Below the pieces are notes generated by a model. It worked only from the letters and a program-made list of their open reading frames with translations. It did not search any database and had not been told where the DNA came from. 64,000 nt of DNA from Tretioscincus oriximinensis (lineage: Eukaryota > Chordata > Lepidosauria > Squamata > Gymnophthalmidae). Location of the stretch: the NCBI GenBank assembly GCA_022410635.1, contig JAJVDF010000193.1, positions 372,646 through 436,645 on the forward strand. Direction: 5' to 3'. This document shows, one piece after another, positions 60,701 through 64,000 of this stretch (position 1 is the stretch's first letter; each line of letters begins with the position of its first letter). The position numbers and the translations under genes were made by a program.

Positions 60701-62965
60701 AAAGTAGGAATGCTACTAAATACATACATCTTCTAGACCATTTATAATAACAAGCACATCATGATCTTTTATTCTGTCTTATTTTTTCCCTTTTAACCAT
60801 AAAAGTCTCCTGTGAATTTTGTCCCACTCATCTTCAGAGAAGAAGGGTAATAAAATGCTACTTTTATTTTCCTTATTTTGACAAATTGAAAAATCTGCCT
60901 AATACAGCTTCAGTTTATTTAGCCCAATAATGACCTGGTAATTTTAAACATTAAAGGTCAAGTGAAGCTTCTTGAAAACTAATTTATTGGACAATATATA
61001 CAAAATAAATAGCATCTTACCTTCCAGGATCTCAATTCCTGTTCCCCCAGAAAATTTTGCTTAGTTTTGTCACTGTATCTATTTTAACTACTTTTAAATT
61101 TAACAATATAATGAGTTTTTGAGATAGATAAGACTTTATAGCTAATATTGTATCATGAGGGCCAAATATTCATGCTAATTTGCGTATTTACGAATTACCC
61201 ACAAACATGCATACCGCTCCAAAATCCCCACCAAAGAAATCTGTGAAGCATGCGAGAATTTTTCAAAGTGTGAGAGAAATTTGCATCTTTTATTTTTTAC
61301 TGAGAGGAGGGTGCCTTCAGAAGCTGGTCCCAGTTGCCAGAGCCCTCTAGTGGTGGTGCAGTGAATTTTTTAAAATAAATTAATTTTTCCTCAGCAAAAA
61401 ATGGGATTTNCCCCAAAAAGGGGTCATCTGGTTAGCTTATGAATCAGACACAGTTCTTCAACTGAATAACAAATATACCTGCAGTTAGCTCAGGTTTTTC
61501 CAATTCTGTTTCGAACACTGAGAAGTTCATATCTGAAACCCTGCTTAACCACTACTANTCTGCATGAAAAATGTATGTGGACTATGTCTCAAACATGAAC
61601 TCAACATATTGCACTGTATAGTACTACACTCCAAAAACTGCAGGGTTTTAGTTTGGTTTTTGCACCAACAGATTACTAAAGTTTACTTAGTTTGATAGGG
61701 GAAAAAAGAAATCATGAAAAATGTCCACTACCTAATTCTTGATTATAAGGCAAGTTAAGTCAAGAATCTGAAATTGTATTCAATAAAAGTTTACACTATA
61801 AACATTTTTTACTTCTTTTGGTTTGCAATACAGAAATCTAATAATTCTGGGTAGAATTTGAGTAATTAAAAAATAATAATTTCAATAAAATCTACACAAT
61901 TGATTTTACTGACTGTCTACAGTCAATTACAGACATTAGCCTCTGTATTAATGACTTCCTATGAAAAGCTCAATGTTCTAACAAACTCAGTGAAATATAA
62001 TGATGCATACATTTCTTGATATTGTCCTCCTTATATTTGATTACACAATTTCCTAAAAGTTAATTAGTAATTCCAGAAATGGGCAGCGTACATTTATATT
62101 TTTAGCTGGAGAATCTTGCAATTACTATATTGCAATTTGACTTGTCGTTCCTTCTCCTTTGTTTTCTTTCATCACTCATGTAATAATTTATGAGAGAGAA
62201 TAAAACAAAAACATCTTAATTACATGAAGAAAAACTCTGGAACCACCTAGCTTTCCTTTTCACTGCTGGTTGCTTTATTGTTGATTAAAAGGAAATCCAT
62301 CACAGCAAGGTGCTTCAAAGTATCTTAAGTTTTTCTACATTTAAGTTGTGCTGAGACTTCACTGGAGAATCTGGAANGGCAGCTAGATGGATCTAAATTC
62401 AGACAGGTAACTCAAGATGATAACATCAGCTGACTTCAGTAACATCTATATATTAAATTACTCCATGCTTTCTTCCTGCCACTGCCTCATTCCTGAAGGA
62501 CATGAATGAAAACTGTTCAAACTCTCCCTGTTCACATTCCTTTGGTGCCTTTAAAGGAAAGATTCTCCTTCTCCCTCCTTTAATTCAATTTCAGCTCCTG
62601 CTGCCTCCAAATGTGGCAGCTTCAGTGCCAGGGATCCTCATCTTTTACGCATGCAAATCTGTATTTTATTTTGCAAGAATGTAATCCTGCGTGGCAGTAA
62701 TGGCAAGAAAAGTCTGCAGCTCCTGAGACTGAGGGGGGAAAAAAACAATCCATAAAGACAATAATAAAGACAATAATAAAGACAACAATAGAGACATAAT
62801 AAAGGCATAATAAAGACCCTATCCCATAGGTCATGGGTAATAAATAGGTTCAGATTTTGATTTTTAAAGCATGCACATTAACCTGAAACCACCTCATGCA
62901 ACAGAAGAGTGGTTCTCCCAGAAGTTCTGGAACCTTCTCACTTACCCAAGGTGAGGACTGTTCAT
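11857..62965 (-). CDS. ERICH3: ERICH3, glutamate-rich protein 3 (12 coding exons; 3' end off window)
   Basis: Joined coding parts (5' to 3'): 62965-62946, 52900-52807, 50462-50337, 46210-46139, 44368-44255, 42922-42761, 38957-38742, 35311-35131, 33799-33613, 28644-28349, 25327-25097, 12711-11857. Every junction is GT-AG and the phases agree, giving 2554 nt without a stop. The N-terminal part (YNSL.DKHLAGYFNNTRIR), the middle (HCGGENLCVFKGKLLEG) and the DUF4590 core (SSCCEYKHRKG) match my memory of vertebrate ERICH3 closely. DUF4590 covers about residues 285-395; residues 391 onward are Lys/Glu/Asp/Ser-rich and disordered-looking. ERICH3 has been linked to primary cilium formation and to vesicle or clathrin-related functions in neurons; its biochemistry is not settled. 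The human protein has a much longer acidic C-terminus, which should lie to the left of this window. Confidence 0.95.
11882..12395 (-). repeat. ERICH3: coding minisatellite, 42-bp unit, about 12 copies
   Basis: Unit starts are exactly 42 bp apart where readable (GCCCACT at 11884 and 11926). On the coding strand the unit is 14 residues, close to LEEERRSGQGRSSI. Copies next to the donor (11882-12120) are nearly identical. Copies toward 12395 diverge (LEEGRRSGQGRSGI, PEEERRRRQVRSGI, LEEECRSGQRRSSI). One copy near 12000 is 9 bp short, contains an N and may be mis-assembled. The unit length is a multiple of three, so several frames on both strands stay open here; only the ERICH3 frame has support. 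Confidence 0.95.
14494..14634. mobile_element. short TIR element (MITE-like)
   Basis: The left end AAGGTCCTTTCTGCATTAAGC and the right end ...AGCCTACACCAGAAAGGGCCTT-like (14609-14632) are imperfect inverted complements. About 140 bp lie between them, with no coding capacity. The interior GCCTGCCAGTGTAGACCATGG resembles, inverted, the core of the 907-1078 element, so the two may be related families. Confidence 0.45.
16640..18358 (+). mobile_element. CR1 LINE, RT domain to 3' end (degenerate)
   Basis: The plus strand shows late RT motifs: a LFNVFINDLDAEVNNEIAKF block at about 17330-17385, FADNTKLFRVVKTE, KCKVMHIGAKNPNYS, NLGVLVDSSMK and SMVRPHLEYC, then the C-terminal and 3' region up to the CTTACGTTC end near 18355. 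Upstream pieces (16640-17300) match earlier RT segments in broken frames. The usual FADD catalytic pair reads FADN, and frameshifts abound, so it is inactive. It belongs to the same subfamily as 3602-4640. Confidence 0.85.
19965..20095 (-). mobile_element. tRNA-derived SINE fragment
   Basis: Similar to the right part of the SINE at 36421-36700 (shared GGCTAGAGCT..A.GCTAGTGGA and CTCACCCCTCCCCA). On the minus strand GGTTTCAAGGCCCTG fits an RNA polymerase III B box, and the segment before it fits a tRNA-like head. The tail is missing. Confidence 0.5.
20640..20735 (+). mobile_element. RTE/BovB LINE 3' end fragment
   Basis: The end reads CATGACTGAATGACTGAACA followed by AATAATAAT, close to the well-known BovB 3' terminus (ACACGACTGAGCGACTGAAC plus A-rich repeats). 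Upstream limits are unclear. Confidence 0.6.
21572..21950. repeat. inverted-repeat element with AAGCTTATGCC motif
   Basis: About 21572-21664 and 21835-21905 are inverted copies of each other: CACTTTGAGACTAACTTGGG on the left, its complement near 21873-21897 on the right. CATAAGCTTTCGTAG occurs twice on the left and in inverted form near 21675 and 21845. The motifs CGAAAGCTTATGCC and TTAGTCTC(T/A)AAGGTGCT recur elsewhere in the window (25946, 27985, 29525, 33850, 39838, 51838), so this is a dispersed family. I cannot name its class. Confidence 0.6.
21694..22325. repeat. near-perfect inverted duplication, about 125-bp arms
   Basis: The arms at about 21694-21824 (plus) and 22198-22325 (minus) match almost base for base over some 115 bp; the clearest difference is GAGAGAAGG against GAGAGAGGG. 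Open stretches in both arms encode the same short peptide, but this follows from the duplication and is not taken as a gene. The left arm lies inside the inverted-repeat element above. Confidence 0.8.
25097..25327 (-). CDS. ERICH3: ERICH3 coding exon 11
   Basis: The acceptor TAG before 25327 is followed at once by CAG, giving a tandem acceptor (25327 or 25324); both keep the frame. The donor is GTTAGT at 25096-25091. It enters and leaves in phase 1 and encodes residues 490-566, very acidic, with EKVNEEGQTDDQMNGMSKSP and SDGYTESDLEEENKQ. Both align with acidic blocks of human ERICH3 as I recall them. Confidence 0.92.
25946..26045. repeat. fragment of the TTAGTCTCTAAGGTGCT repeat family
   Basis: TCTAATAACACCTTACAGAC followed by a TGAGCTTTCACAGACTACAG segment corresponds, in reverse orientation, to the family seen at 21572-21950 and 51838-51915. 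It abuts the fold-back element on its right. Confidence 0.5.
26076..26283. mobile_element. fold-back (long palindromic) element
   Basis: Almost the whole 208 bp folds on itself: GACCAGATTACCCCTTTTGG at the left (26087-26106) pairs with CCAAAAGGGGTCATCTGGTC at the right (about 26259-26278), and GGGGTGCCTCCCAGTTTTTT pairs with the stretch at about 26218-26238. The centre is A/T-rich. No coding potential. A related half copy is at about 61370-61437. Confidence 0.75.
27985..28060. repeat. fragment of the AAGCTTATGCC / TTAGTCTC repeat family
   Basis: GTAGATTTACCTATGAAAGC and CTTGTCAATCTCCAATGTGC resemble the family at 21835-21905 at lower similarity. Confidence 0.4.
28349..28644 (-). CDS. ERICH3: ERICH3 coding exon 10
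   Basis: The acceptor is TTTGCTAG before 28644 and the donor GTATAG at 28348-28343. It enters in phase 2 and leaves in phase 1, covering residues 391-489. It starts with CIISLGLDKK, completing the end of DUF4590 (human version CIIAMGLDKK from memory). The rest is Lys/Glu-rich with low complexity (PKKKTTDDDEEKKEDATKEE, KKGKKVVGDEHKKKKRPAL). The donor is only moderate, so a slightly different 3' end is possible, but the phase agrees with exon 11. Confidence 0.9.
28664..29340 (-). mobile_element. L2-like LINE 3' region with A-rich tail
   Basis: On the minus strand the segment ends GAGATCTTTGGATGAAGAGC then GGGATAAAA and AAATAAATAAATAA, the ending typical of reptilian L2-like LINEs and their SINE partners. 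Inner parts (CATTACAATAATCTAGTCTG at about 29141-29160, plus strand) resemble L2 3' sequence. The RT is missing. Confidence 0.55.
29525..29600. repeat. fragment of the AAGCTTATGCC / TTAGTCTC repeat family
   Basis: GAAAGCTAATGCTGTCCATC and TTAAGTCTTTAAGGTGCTAT match the family in the same order as at 51838-51915. Confidence 0.5.
31004..31060. repeat. TGATAG/TGATAA microsatellite
   Basis: Imperfect repetition of GATAATGATAGTGATAGTGA over about 55 bp. Confidence 0.7.
31700..31960 (-). mobile_element. probable L2-like LINE fragment
   Basis: GATCAAGCGGTAGCCAGTGT and CAAAATGGATCTTTGTCATG with following sequence resemble L2-type 3' regions in reverse orientation. Limits and family are uncertain. 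Confidence 0.35.
32565..32625 (+). mobile_element. LINE/SINE 3' tail fragment
   Basis: TTAGCCACCTTGAGACCTTC then GAGTATAGGATAGAATTC and AAATAAA resembles the tail shared by reptilian SINEs and LINEs, also at the end of the Sauria SINE (42380-42419). Confidence 0.5.
32715..32790 (-). mobile_element. LINE/SINE 3' tail fragment
   Basis: TTATTTATTTACATTTTTAT then CCACCCTATACCTGAAGGTC is the same tail in reverse orientation. Confidence 0.5.
33613..33799 (-). CDS. ERICH3: ERICH3 coding exon 9 (DUF4590 core)
   Basis: The acceptor is TTTGCAG before 33799 and the donor GTATGA at 33612-33607. It enters in phase 1 and leaves in phase 2 (residues 329-391). It contains ETFQFISKRHYGFPF, SSCCEYKHRKGTRLGGKHG and RSAPCYR, the most conserved part of the family. 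The CC pair and the later C-x2-C (split over the exon 9/10 junction) are fixed in my memory of other ERICH3 proteins. Confidence 0.96.
33800..35130 (-). other. ERICH3: ERICH3 intron 8
   Basis: Near the acceptor, at 33850-33925, lies a fragment of the TTAGTCTCTAAGGTG repeat. A poly(C) run is at about 34367-34378. Nothing else recognised. Confidence 0.8.
33850..33925. repeat. fragment of the AAGCTTATGCC / TTAGTCTC repeat family
   Basis: CTGAAGATGTAGACTTGTCT then ATGAAAGTTCATCATGACC and TTAGTCTCTAAGGTGTAC. It ends about 50 bp upstream of the exon 9 acceptor. Confidence 0.5.
35131..35311 (-). CDS. ERICH3: ERICH3 coding exon 8
   Basis: The acceptor is GATACAG before 35311 and the donor GTGAGC at 35130-35125. 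It enters in phase 0 and leaves in phase 1 (residues 269-329). It carries TMIFLGKAVHLSYDFSDYRE and YQQHCGGENLCVFKGKLLEG, near identical to human as I remember it. A second AG at CTACAG (about 35293) would give the wrong phase, so 35311 is preferred; the spacing from there to SNA also equals the human one. Confidence 0.95.
35312..38741 (-). other. ERICH3: ERICH3 intron 7
   Basis: Contains a tRNA-derived SINE at 36421-36700. No other recognisable element in 35312-36420 or 36701-38740. Confidence 0.8.
36421..36700 (-). mobile_element. tRNA-derived SINE
   Basis: On the minus strand it starts with a tRNA-like head (CCGCCACATGGCTCAGTCGC, A-box region) and ends in a tail whose complement reads TGGTTCTTATATCCTGCTTT, followed by a GAA-rich run. 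The same tail type is in the SINE at 53400-53690. Confidence 0.65.
38742..38957 (-). CDS. ERICH3: ERICH3 coding exon 7
   Basis: The acceptor is CCTTTCAG before 38957 and the donor GTAACA at 38741-38736. It is phase 0 on both sides, 72 codons (residues 197-268). It includes YRLPMINNYVIPIPPSLP and RRIRPTTAPNVLEH, matching the PNINSYMMPIPPP and RRFRPTTAPNGLE blocks of human ERICH3. The mammalian poly-proline run is shorter here. Confidence 0.94.
39283..39440 (-). mobile_element. CR1 LINE 3' fragment
   Basis: Starts CATAGAAACATAGATTTGGA and continues with TCATCAGGTCCAACCCCCTG, the reverse complement of the classic CR1 3' end (ATTCTATGATTCTATGA type). A longer relative is at 54913-55332. Confidence 0.85.
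39838..39912. repeat. fragment of the TTAGTCTCTAAGGTGCT repeat family
   Basis: ATTAGTCTCCAAGTGCTACT and GACTAACACAGCCATTTCTC correspond to the right end of the element at 21572-21950. Confidence 0.55.
42183..42419 (+). mobile_element. Sauria-type tRNA-derived SINE
   Basis: The head has an A-box-like TGTTGTGGTTAGAGTG (42195-42210) and a B box GGTTTGATTCC (42236-42246), then CCCCACTCCTCCAT, GGGTGACCTTGGGCC, a TCACAGGGTGTCCGTTGTTG block and a GGGCGGGATATAAGTA tail, all as in squamate Sauria SINEs. It is followed by an AAAT-rich tract to about 42466. This family's tail resembles BovB/LINE ends, which explains the tail fragments elsewhere. Confidence 0.85.
42420..42466 (+). repeat. AAAT-type microsatellite at the SINE tail
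   Basis: A run of AAATAAATAAATAAA with an N, a typical SINE 3' tail. Confidence 0.8.
42761..42922 (-). CDS. ERICH3: ERICH3 coding exon 6
   Basis: The acceptor is TTGTCCAG before 42922 and the donor GTGAGA at 42760-42755. Phase 0 both sides, 54 codons (residues 143-196). It contains PRPNTAPGNIQHPVRLQPL, equivalent to PRPYTAPGNMQPPIRLQPL in human from memory. Confidence 0.95.
42923..44254 (-). other. ERICH3: ERICH3 intron 5
   Basis: Nothing recognisable; two N bases (43341, 43618). Confidence 0.8.
44255..44368 (-). CDS. ERICH3: ERICH3 coding exon 5
   Basis: The acceptor is CTGTTTAG before 44368 and the donor GTGAGT at 44254-44249. Phase 0 both sides, 38 codons (residues 105-142). Less conserved than its neighbours but keeps SPHPPTAPKNR, like SPHPPVGPKSN in human. 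Confidence 0.9.
44369..46138 (-). other. ERICH3: ERICH3 intron 4
   Basis: Contains the hAT-type element at 44416-44603. Nothing recognisable in 44620-46138. Confidence 0.8.
44416..44603. mobile_element. hAT-type non-autonomous element with 8-bp target duplication
   Basis: Starts CAGGGGTGGGCAA and ends TTGCCCAGGTCTG, its imperfect complement. It is flanked by GTCCAAGG on both sides (44408-44415 and 44604-44611), an exact 8-bp duplication as expected for hAT. The 188-bp body has the GGGCCG/GGCCGC-rich stretches common in these elements and no ORF. It lies 47 bp upstream of the exon 5 acceptor. Confidence 0.92.
46139..46210 (-). CDS. ERICH3: ERICH3 coding exon 4
   Basis: The acceptor is CAATTAG before 46210 and the donor GTGAAT at 46138-46133. 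Phase 0 both sides, 24 codons (residues 81-104): basic RHHQVEIKRKFENSARKERV, like RYHQLEIKKKLETLARKERI in human. Probably part of a helical, coiled-coil-like segment with exon 3. Confidence 0.94.
46211..50336 (-). other. ERICH3: ERICH3 intron 3
   Basis: A LINE/SINE tail at 46495-46560 (reverse orientation) and a MITE-core-like segment near 47400-47435. Otherwise nothing recognised, including the whole of 47450-50330. Confidence 0.75.
46495..46560 (-). mobile_element. LINE/SINE 3' tail fragment
   Basis: TTATTTATTTATTTACATTT then CTATACTGCCCATTACTAGAC and AAAGGTCTCAGGGTGGT, the same tail as at 32715-32790. Confidence 0.55.
50337..50462 (-). CDS. ERICH3: ERICH3 coding exon 3
   Basis: The acceptor is TATGATAG before 50462 and the donor GTATGG (weak) at 50336-50331. 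Phase 0 both sides, 42 codons (residues 39-80). ISRTGRIISEKEYRLN and HIRECLAQAIFYKVLDME match the human N-terminal region almost residue for residue. Confidence 0.95.
50890..50963. mobile_element. short TIR element with TA flanks (Tc1/mariner-like MITE)
   Basis: The left arm CTGCACAAAACAATTAAGGG (from 50890) and the right arm CCCTTTATTGTTTTGAGCAG (to 50963) are inverted complements with few mismatches. Each side is flanked by TA (50888-50889 and 50964-50965). Only about 75 bp long, little more than the two TIRs. Superfamily is inferred from the TA flanks only. Confidence 0.7.
51193..51835 (+). mobile_element. CR1 LINE, C-terminal and 3' end fragment
   Basis: Plus-strand sequence runs from a GAACTTCTTCCTTATGTAAT block through FFNPRVIGLWNLLSEEV and LDSFKKLLNKLMEP coding remnants (about 51388-51500) to a GTGGACTAGATGAGC tail near 51790-51832. 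Truncated and frameshifted. Confidence 0.75.
51838..51915. repeat. fragment of the AAGCTTATGCC / TTAGTCTC repeat family
   Basis: TACGAAAGCTCACACTACTT and TTAGTCTCTAAGGTATTACG, joined directly to the end of the preceding CR1. Confidence 0.55.
52100..52470 (-). mobile_element. CR1 LINE 3' fragment
   Basis: Starts ATTACATAAGAACATAGGAA and continues with CCCATCTAGTCCAGCACTG and TTCATGACTCCCTGCAAATG, matching the copies at 3602 and 8191 in the same orientation. The coding remnant MDTKGINSYWDG is on the minus strand. Confidence 0.85.
52807..52900 (-). CDS. ERICH3: ERICH3 coding exon 2
   Basis: The acceptor is TTTATTTCAG before 52900 and the donor GTAGGT at 52806-52801. The first base completes a Gly codon begun in exon 1; it leaves in phase 0 (residues 7-38). 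It encodes NYNSLTDKHLAGYFNNTRIR followed by RHLRRSGL, the most recognisable N-terminal ERICH3 block. Confidence 0.96.
53400..53690 (-). mobile_element. tRNA-derived SINE with GAA-rich tail
   Basis: On the minus strand the head CCTGGTGTAGTGATTAGAAA (A box) and GTGTTCGACTCGATTC (B box) are clear. The body carries CTAGCCCAAGGGCACTCAGC on the plus strand. The tail ends in AATTGGTTTTTATACACCGC (plus) preceded by an AGAAGG/AGAAAG tract at 53400-53467. Confidence 0.8.
54913..55332 (-). mobile_element. CR1 LINE 3' part
   Basis: AGAATCATAGAGTCATAGAG followed by TTGGAAAGGACCTCCAGGGC is the classic CR1 end in reverse. On the minus strand 55080-55334 reads YEERLKDLGMFSLQKRRLRG, the CR1 ORF2 C-terminus. 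One N inside a codon. Confidence 0.92.
56690..56803 (+). mobile_element. CR1 LINE 3' end fragment
   Basis: CCCAGGTGCAATTGGTGGGC, GATAGACTAGATGGCCTGAT and CTCCTCTTATATTCTTATG form the 3' end of the CR1 subfamily seen at 3602 (there reversed). Confidence 0.85.
56896..57340 (-). mobile_element. RTE/BovB LINE 3' region
   Basis: Plus-strand TTGTTGTTGTCTACTTTGTT then CAGTTACATCTGACTTTTTA, ATGGATCACCGCAAGCCAGG and GGAGTTTGCCCAGCTCATAT correspond to the reverse complement of the BovB 3' end (compare the fragment at 20640-20735). Widespread BovB is typical of squamates and ruminants. Confidence 0.75.
57625..58443. mobile_element. non-autonomous DNA transposon with long TIRs and GC-rich core
   Basis: The left end GGCTGTATTCACATTATACC (57625 on) and the right end AAAGGGTAATGTGAATGCAG (to 58441) are inverted complements over about 25 nt. 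The roughly 820-bp interior is GC-richer than its surroundings and has three diverged tandem segments with CCCTCC...GTGA(G/A)TGATT between 58015 and 58140. Open stretches here overlap in several frames and match nothing, so no transposase is called. Confidence 0.75.
58838..59140 (-). mobile_element. CR1-like LINE fragment with a 39-bp tandem duplication
   Basis: Minus-strand remnants resemble the CR1 RT stretch before and after FADDTKL (KVLKTE near 59000). CCTTTCTTGGTCCAATGCAG occurs twice 39 bp apart (58838 and 58877), each followed by GAGATTTTTACTCAT. Confidence 0.5.
61370..61437. mobile_element. half copy of the fold-back element
   Basis: TTTTTCCTCAGCAAAAAATG and CCCCAAAAAGGGGTCATCTG followed by GTTAGCT match the right half of 26076-26283. 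Confidence 0.55.
62752..62816. repeat. short tandem repeat (ATAAAGACAATA unit)
   Basis: AAAGACAATAATAAAGACAA is repeated about five times with decay (CAATAGAGACATAATAAAGG). Confidence 0.8.
62946..62965 (-). CDS. ERICH3: ERICH3 coding exon 1 (start codon)
   Basis: Twenty coding nt: ATG at 62965-62963, encoding MNSPHL plus two bases of Gly, then a perfect donor GTAAGT (62945-62940). The exon 2 phase requires exactly two leftover bases. The human start as I remember it (MSHSHPAG) is similar in length and style. An in-frame TAA at 62983-62981, six codons upstream, makes this the first usable ATG. The -3 base is A. The main doubt is the short length, which gives little similarity to judge. Confidence 0.75.
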
Positions 62966-62987
62966 TTTTGCAGATTTTTTTTAAAAA

Positions 62988-62990
62988 ATG

Positions 62991-63028
<38 letters not shown>

Positions 63029-63030
63029 TT
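62988..63030. repeat. TA dinucleotide microsatellite
   Basis: Nearly pure (TA)n with one ATT interruption, starting about 25 bp 5' of the ERICH3 start codon. It lies either in the 5' UTR or in the core promoter. Confidence 0.9.
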
Positions 63031-63233
63031 AATACTTGATGGAAATATTTAAAAAAAATGGAGGCTTGGATGCTGGGCGCATTCAAGGCAGAGAACTCAT
63101 AGGAGAGCTGCGCCTCTTTGAAACGCTTTGGGTCCCCCTGAGCCATCCACACTGGGTTCCCCTCTGGAACAGCTCCGCCGTGATGGCTCCTCGCCTCCAG
63201 CTGGCGGCGGCTCTGCCAAAGCATCTCTCCCCC

Positions 63234-63247
63234 GTTGCTAAGGCAAG
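63234..63247 (-). promoter_or_regulatory. ERICH3: RFX X-box-like site
   Basis: The minus strand reads CTTGCCTTAGCAAC, matching 11 of 14 positions of the symmetrical X-box GTTGCCATGGCAAC. RFX sites of this form mark promoters of ciliary genes in animals. It sits about 270 bp upstream of the ATG. Confidence 0.6.
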
Positions 63248-63249
63248 GC

Positions 63250-63255
63250 CACGTG
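63250..63255. promoter_or_regulatory. E-box CACGTG
   Basis: A palindromic CACGTG two bases beyond the X-box-like site, inside the CpG island. A 6-bp motif is weak evidence alone. Confidence 0.4.
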
Positions 63256-63609
63256 GTGATGCTTTGGAGGAGGCGGGACCAAGGAGGCAGCGAGCAAGGG
63301 AGGTAAATCTCCTCAAGCCAATGACTCCGGAGGACAGGGAGGCTCTGGCACCGGATAGGGGGAGAGGCGGGGCCCGGGCGGGGTTGCCGGAGTGTTGCGC
63401 ACAGGTTTCCCGGGCGCCCTGCAGGGTGCAGCCGCAGAGGGGCCCTAAGGACGGGGGAGGCTGCGCTAGTTCCCTGTCCTGCGAATGCAAGCAGGAGGAG
63501 GCTCCGAAGTAGTCATCTCTCCGGATCGGAATTTCCCAGGGAATCTAAATCAGTGATATATATAATCAGCCAAATACTATAAAACTGGTCTTAATATAAT
63601 GGTTTAATG

Positions 63610-63672
63610 AATCCTGCATTGAGCAAGGGGTTGGACCCGATGACCCTGGAGGTTCCTTCCAACTCTGTGATC
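63610..63672 (+). mobile_element. CR1 LINE 3' end fragment
   Basis: TGAGCAAGGGGTTGGACCCG, ATGACCCTGGAGGTTCCTTC and CAACTCTGTGATCTGG are the classic CR1 3' end in plus orientation. Confidence 0.85.
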
Positions 63673-63780
63673 TGGTTATATCTTGCCATCTACATGCTAG
63701 TNTAGACTATGGCAGGCCCCGAATGGCGGGTCTTATCTTGCCATATACATGCTATATCTTGCAAGGTTATATCTTGCCAT
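63672..63780. repeat. MITE core and short tandem copies at the gap edge
   Basis: TATATCTTGCCATCTACATG then CTAGTNTAGACTATGGCAGG matches the core of 907-1078. TTATCTTGCCAT recurs at about 63732 and 63769, right at the gap. Confidence 0.6.
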
Positions 63781-64000
63781 NNNNNNNNNNNNNNNNNNNN
63801 NNNNNNNNNNNNNNNNNNNNNNNNNNNNNNNNNNNNNNNNNNNNNNNNNNNNNNNNNNNNNNNNNNNNNNNNNNNNNNNNNNNNNNNNNNNNNNNNNNNN
63901 NNNNNNNNNNNNNNNNNNNNNNNNNNNNNNNNNNNNNNNNNNNNNNNNNNNNNNNNNNNNNNNNNNNNNNNNNNNNNNNNNNNNNNNNNNNNNNNNNNNN
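63781..64000. other. assembly gap (N run)
   Basis: 220 N bases to the end of the window. Confidence 1.

Larger units (their letters stand above)
52901..62945 (-). other. ERICH3: ERICH3 intron 1 (10 kb)
   Basis: Repeat content is listed separately (53400-58443, 58838-59140, 61370-61437, 62752-62816). Nothing recognised in 53700-54900, 55340-56680, 59150-61360 or 61440-62750. Confidence 0.8.
63100..63520 (-). promoter_or_regulatory. ERICH3: CpG-island promoter of ERICH3
   Basis: The only dense CpG cluster in the window (roughly 40 CpG by eye), immediately upstream of exon 1 on the minus strand. It contains GC boxes GGCGGGGC (63366-63373) and GGGCGGGG (63376-63383), an E-box CACGTG (63250-63255) and an X-box-like site (63234-63247). 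The transcription start is not determinable. A divergent plus-strand transcript is possible. Confidence 0.7.

Noticed and set aside
63036..63512. A 158-codon plus-strand open frame across the CpG island, and an overlapping 135-codon minus frame
   Set aside because: GC-rich sequence without stops gives long frames on both strands. Neither resembles a known protein, and neither fits the ERICH3 exon 1 phase.

Overview
This is a stretch of vertebrate nuclear genome, most likely from a squamate reptile (lizard or gecko rather than mammal or bird). It has single-copy exons with GT-AG introns of 1-12 kb and a CpG-island promoter. The repeats include CR1, L1, RTE/BovB and L2-like LINEs, Sauria-type tRNA-derived SINEs, a Ty1/copia LTR element, and short hAT-like and fold-back DNA elements. 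BovB, Sauria SINE and copia together point to a squamate; the species cannot be read from the sequence.

The only cellular gene recognised is ERICH3 (glutamate-rich protein 3, DUF4590 family), on the minus strand. Twelve coding exons run from a 20-nt first coding exon at 62946-62965 to a repeat-rich exon at 11857-12711. All twelve join in phase through GT-AG sites into 2554 nt (851 codons plus one base) without a stop, apart from a few N positions. The long acidic C-terminal part of the protein and the stop codon are missing and should lie to the left of position 1. The probable promoter is a CpG island at about 63100-63520, with an RFX X-box-like site, a CACGTG E-box and GC boxes. This fits a gene linked to cilia.

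Layout from left to right: 1-11856 is incomplete intron 12, holding a small TIR element, an L1 3' half, a CR1, and a degenerate copia element (7185-11545) with a CR1 tail nested inside it. 11857-12711 is exon 12, with twelve copies of a 42-bp repeat. 12712-25096 is intron 11 (CR1, SINE, BovB tail, nested inverted repeats). 25097-50462 holds exons 11 to 3, with introns carrying a fold-back element, L2-like LINE tails, SINEs and a hAT-type element with an exact 8-bp target duplication. 50463-62945 holds exon 2 and the 10-kb intron 1 (CR1, BovB, a GC-rich TIR element). 62946-63520 is exon 1 and the promoter, and 63781-64000 is an assembly gap.

No RNA gene, CRISPR array or new multi-gene system was found. 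The most interesting items are the coding minisatellite in exon 12, the X-box-like promoter site, a tandem (NAGNAG) splice acceptor at exon 11, the LINE tail abutting the exon 10 acceptor, and several compact inverted-repeat elements.
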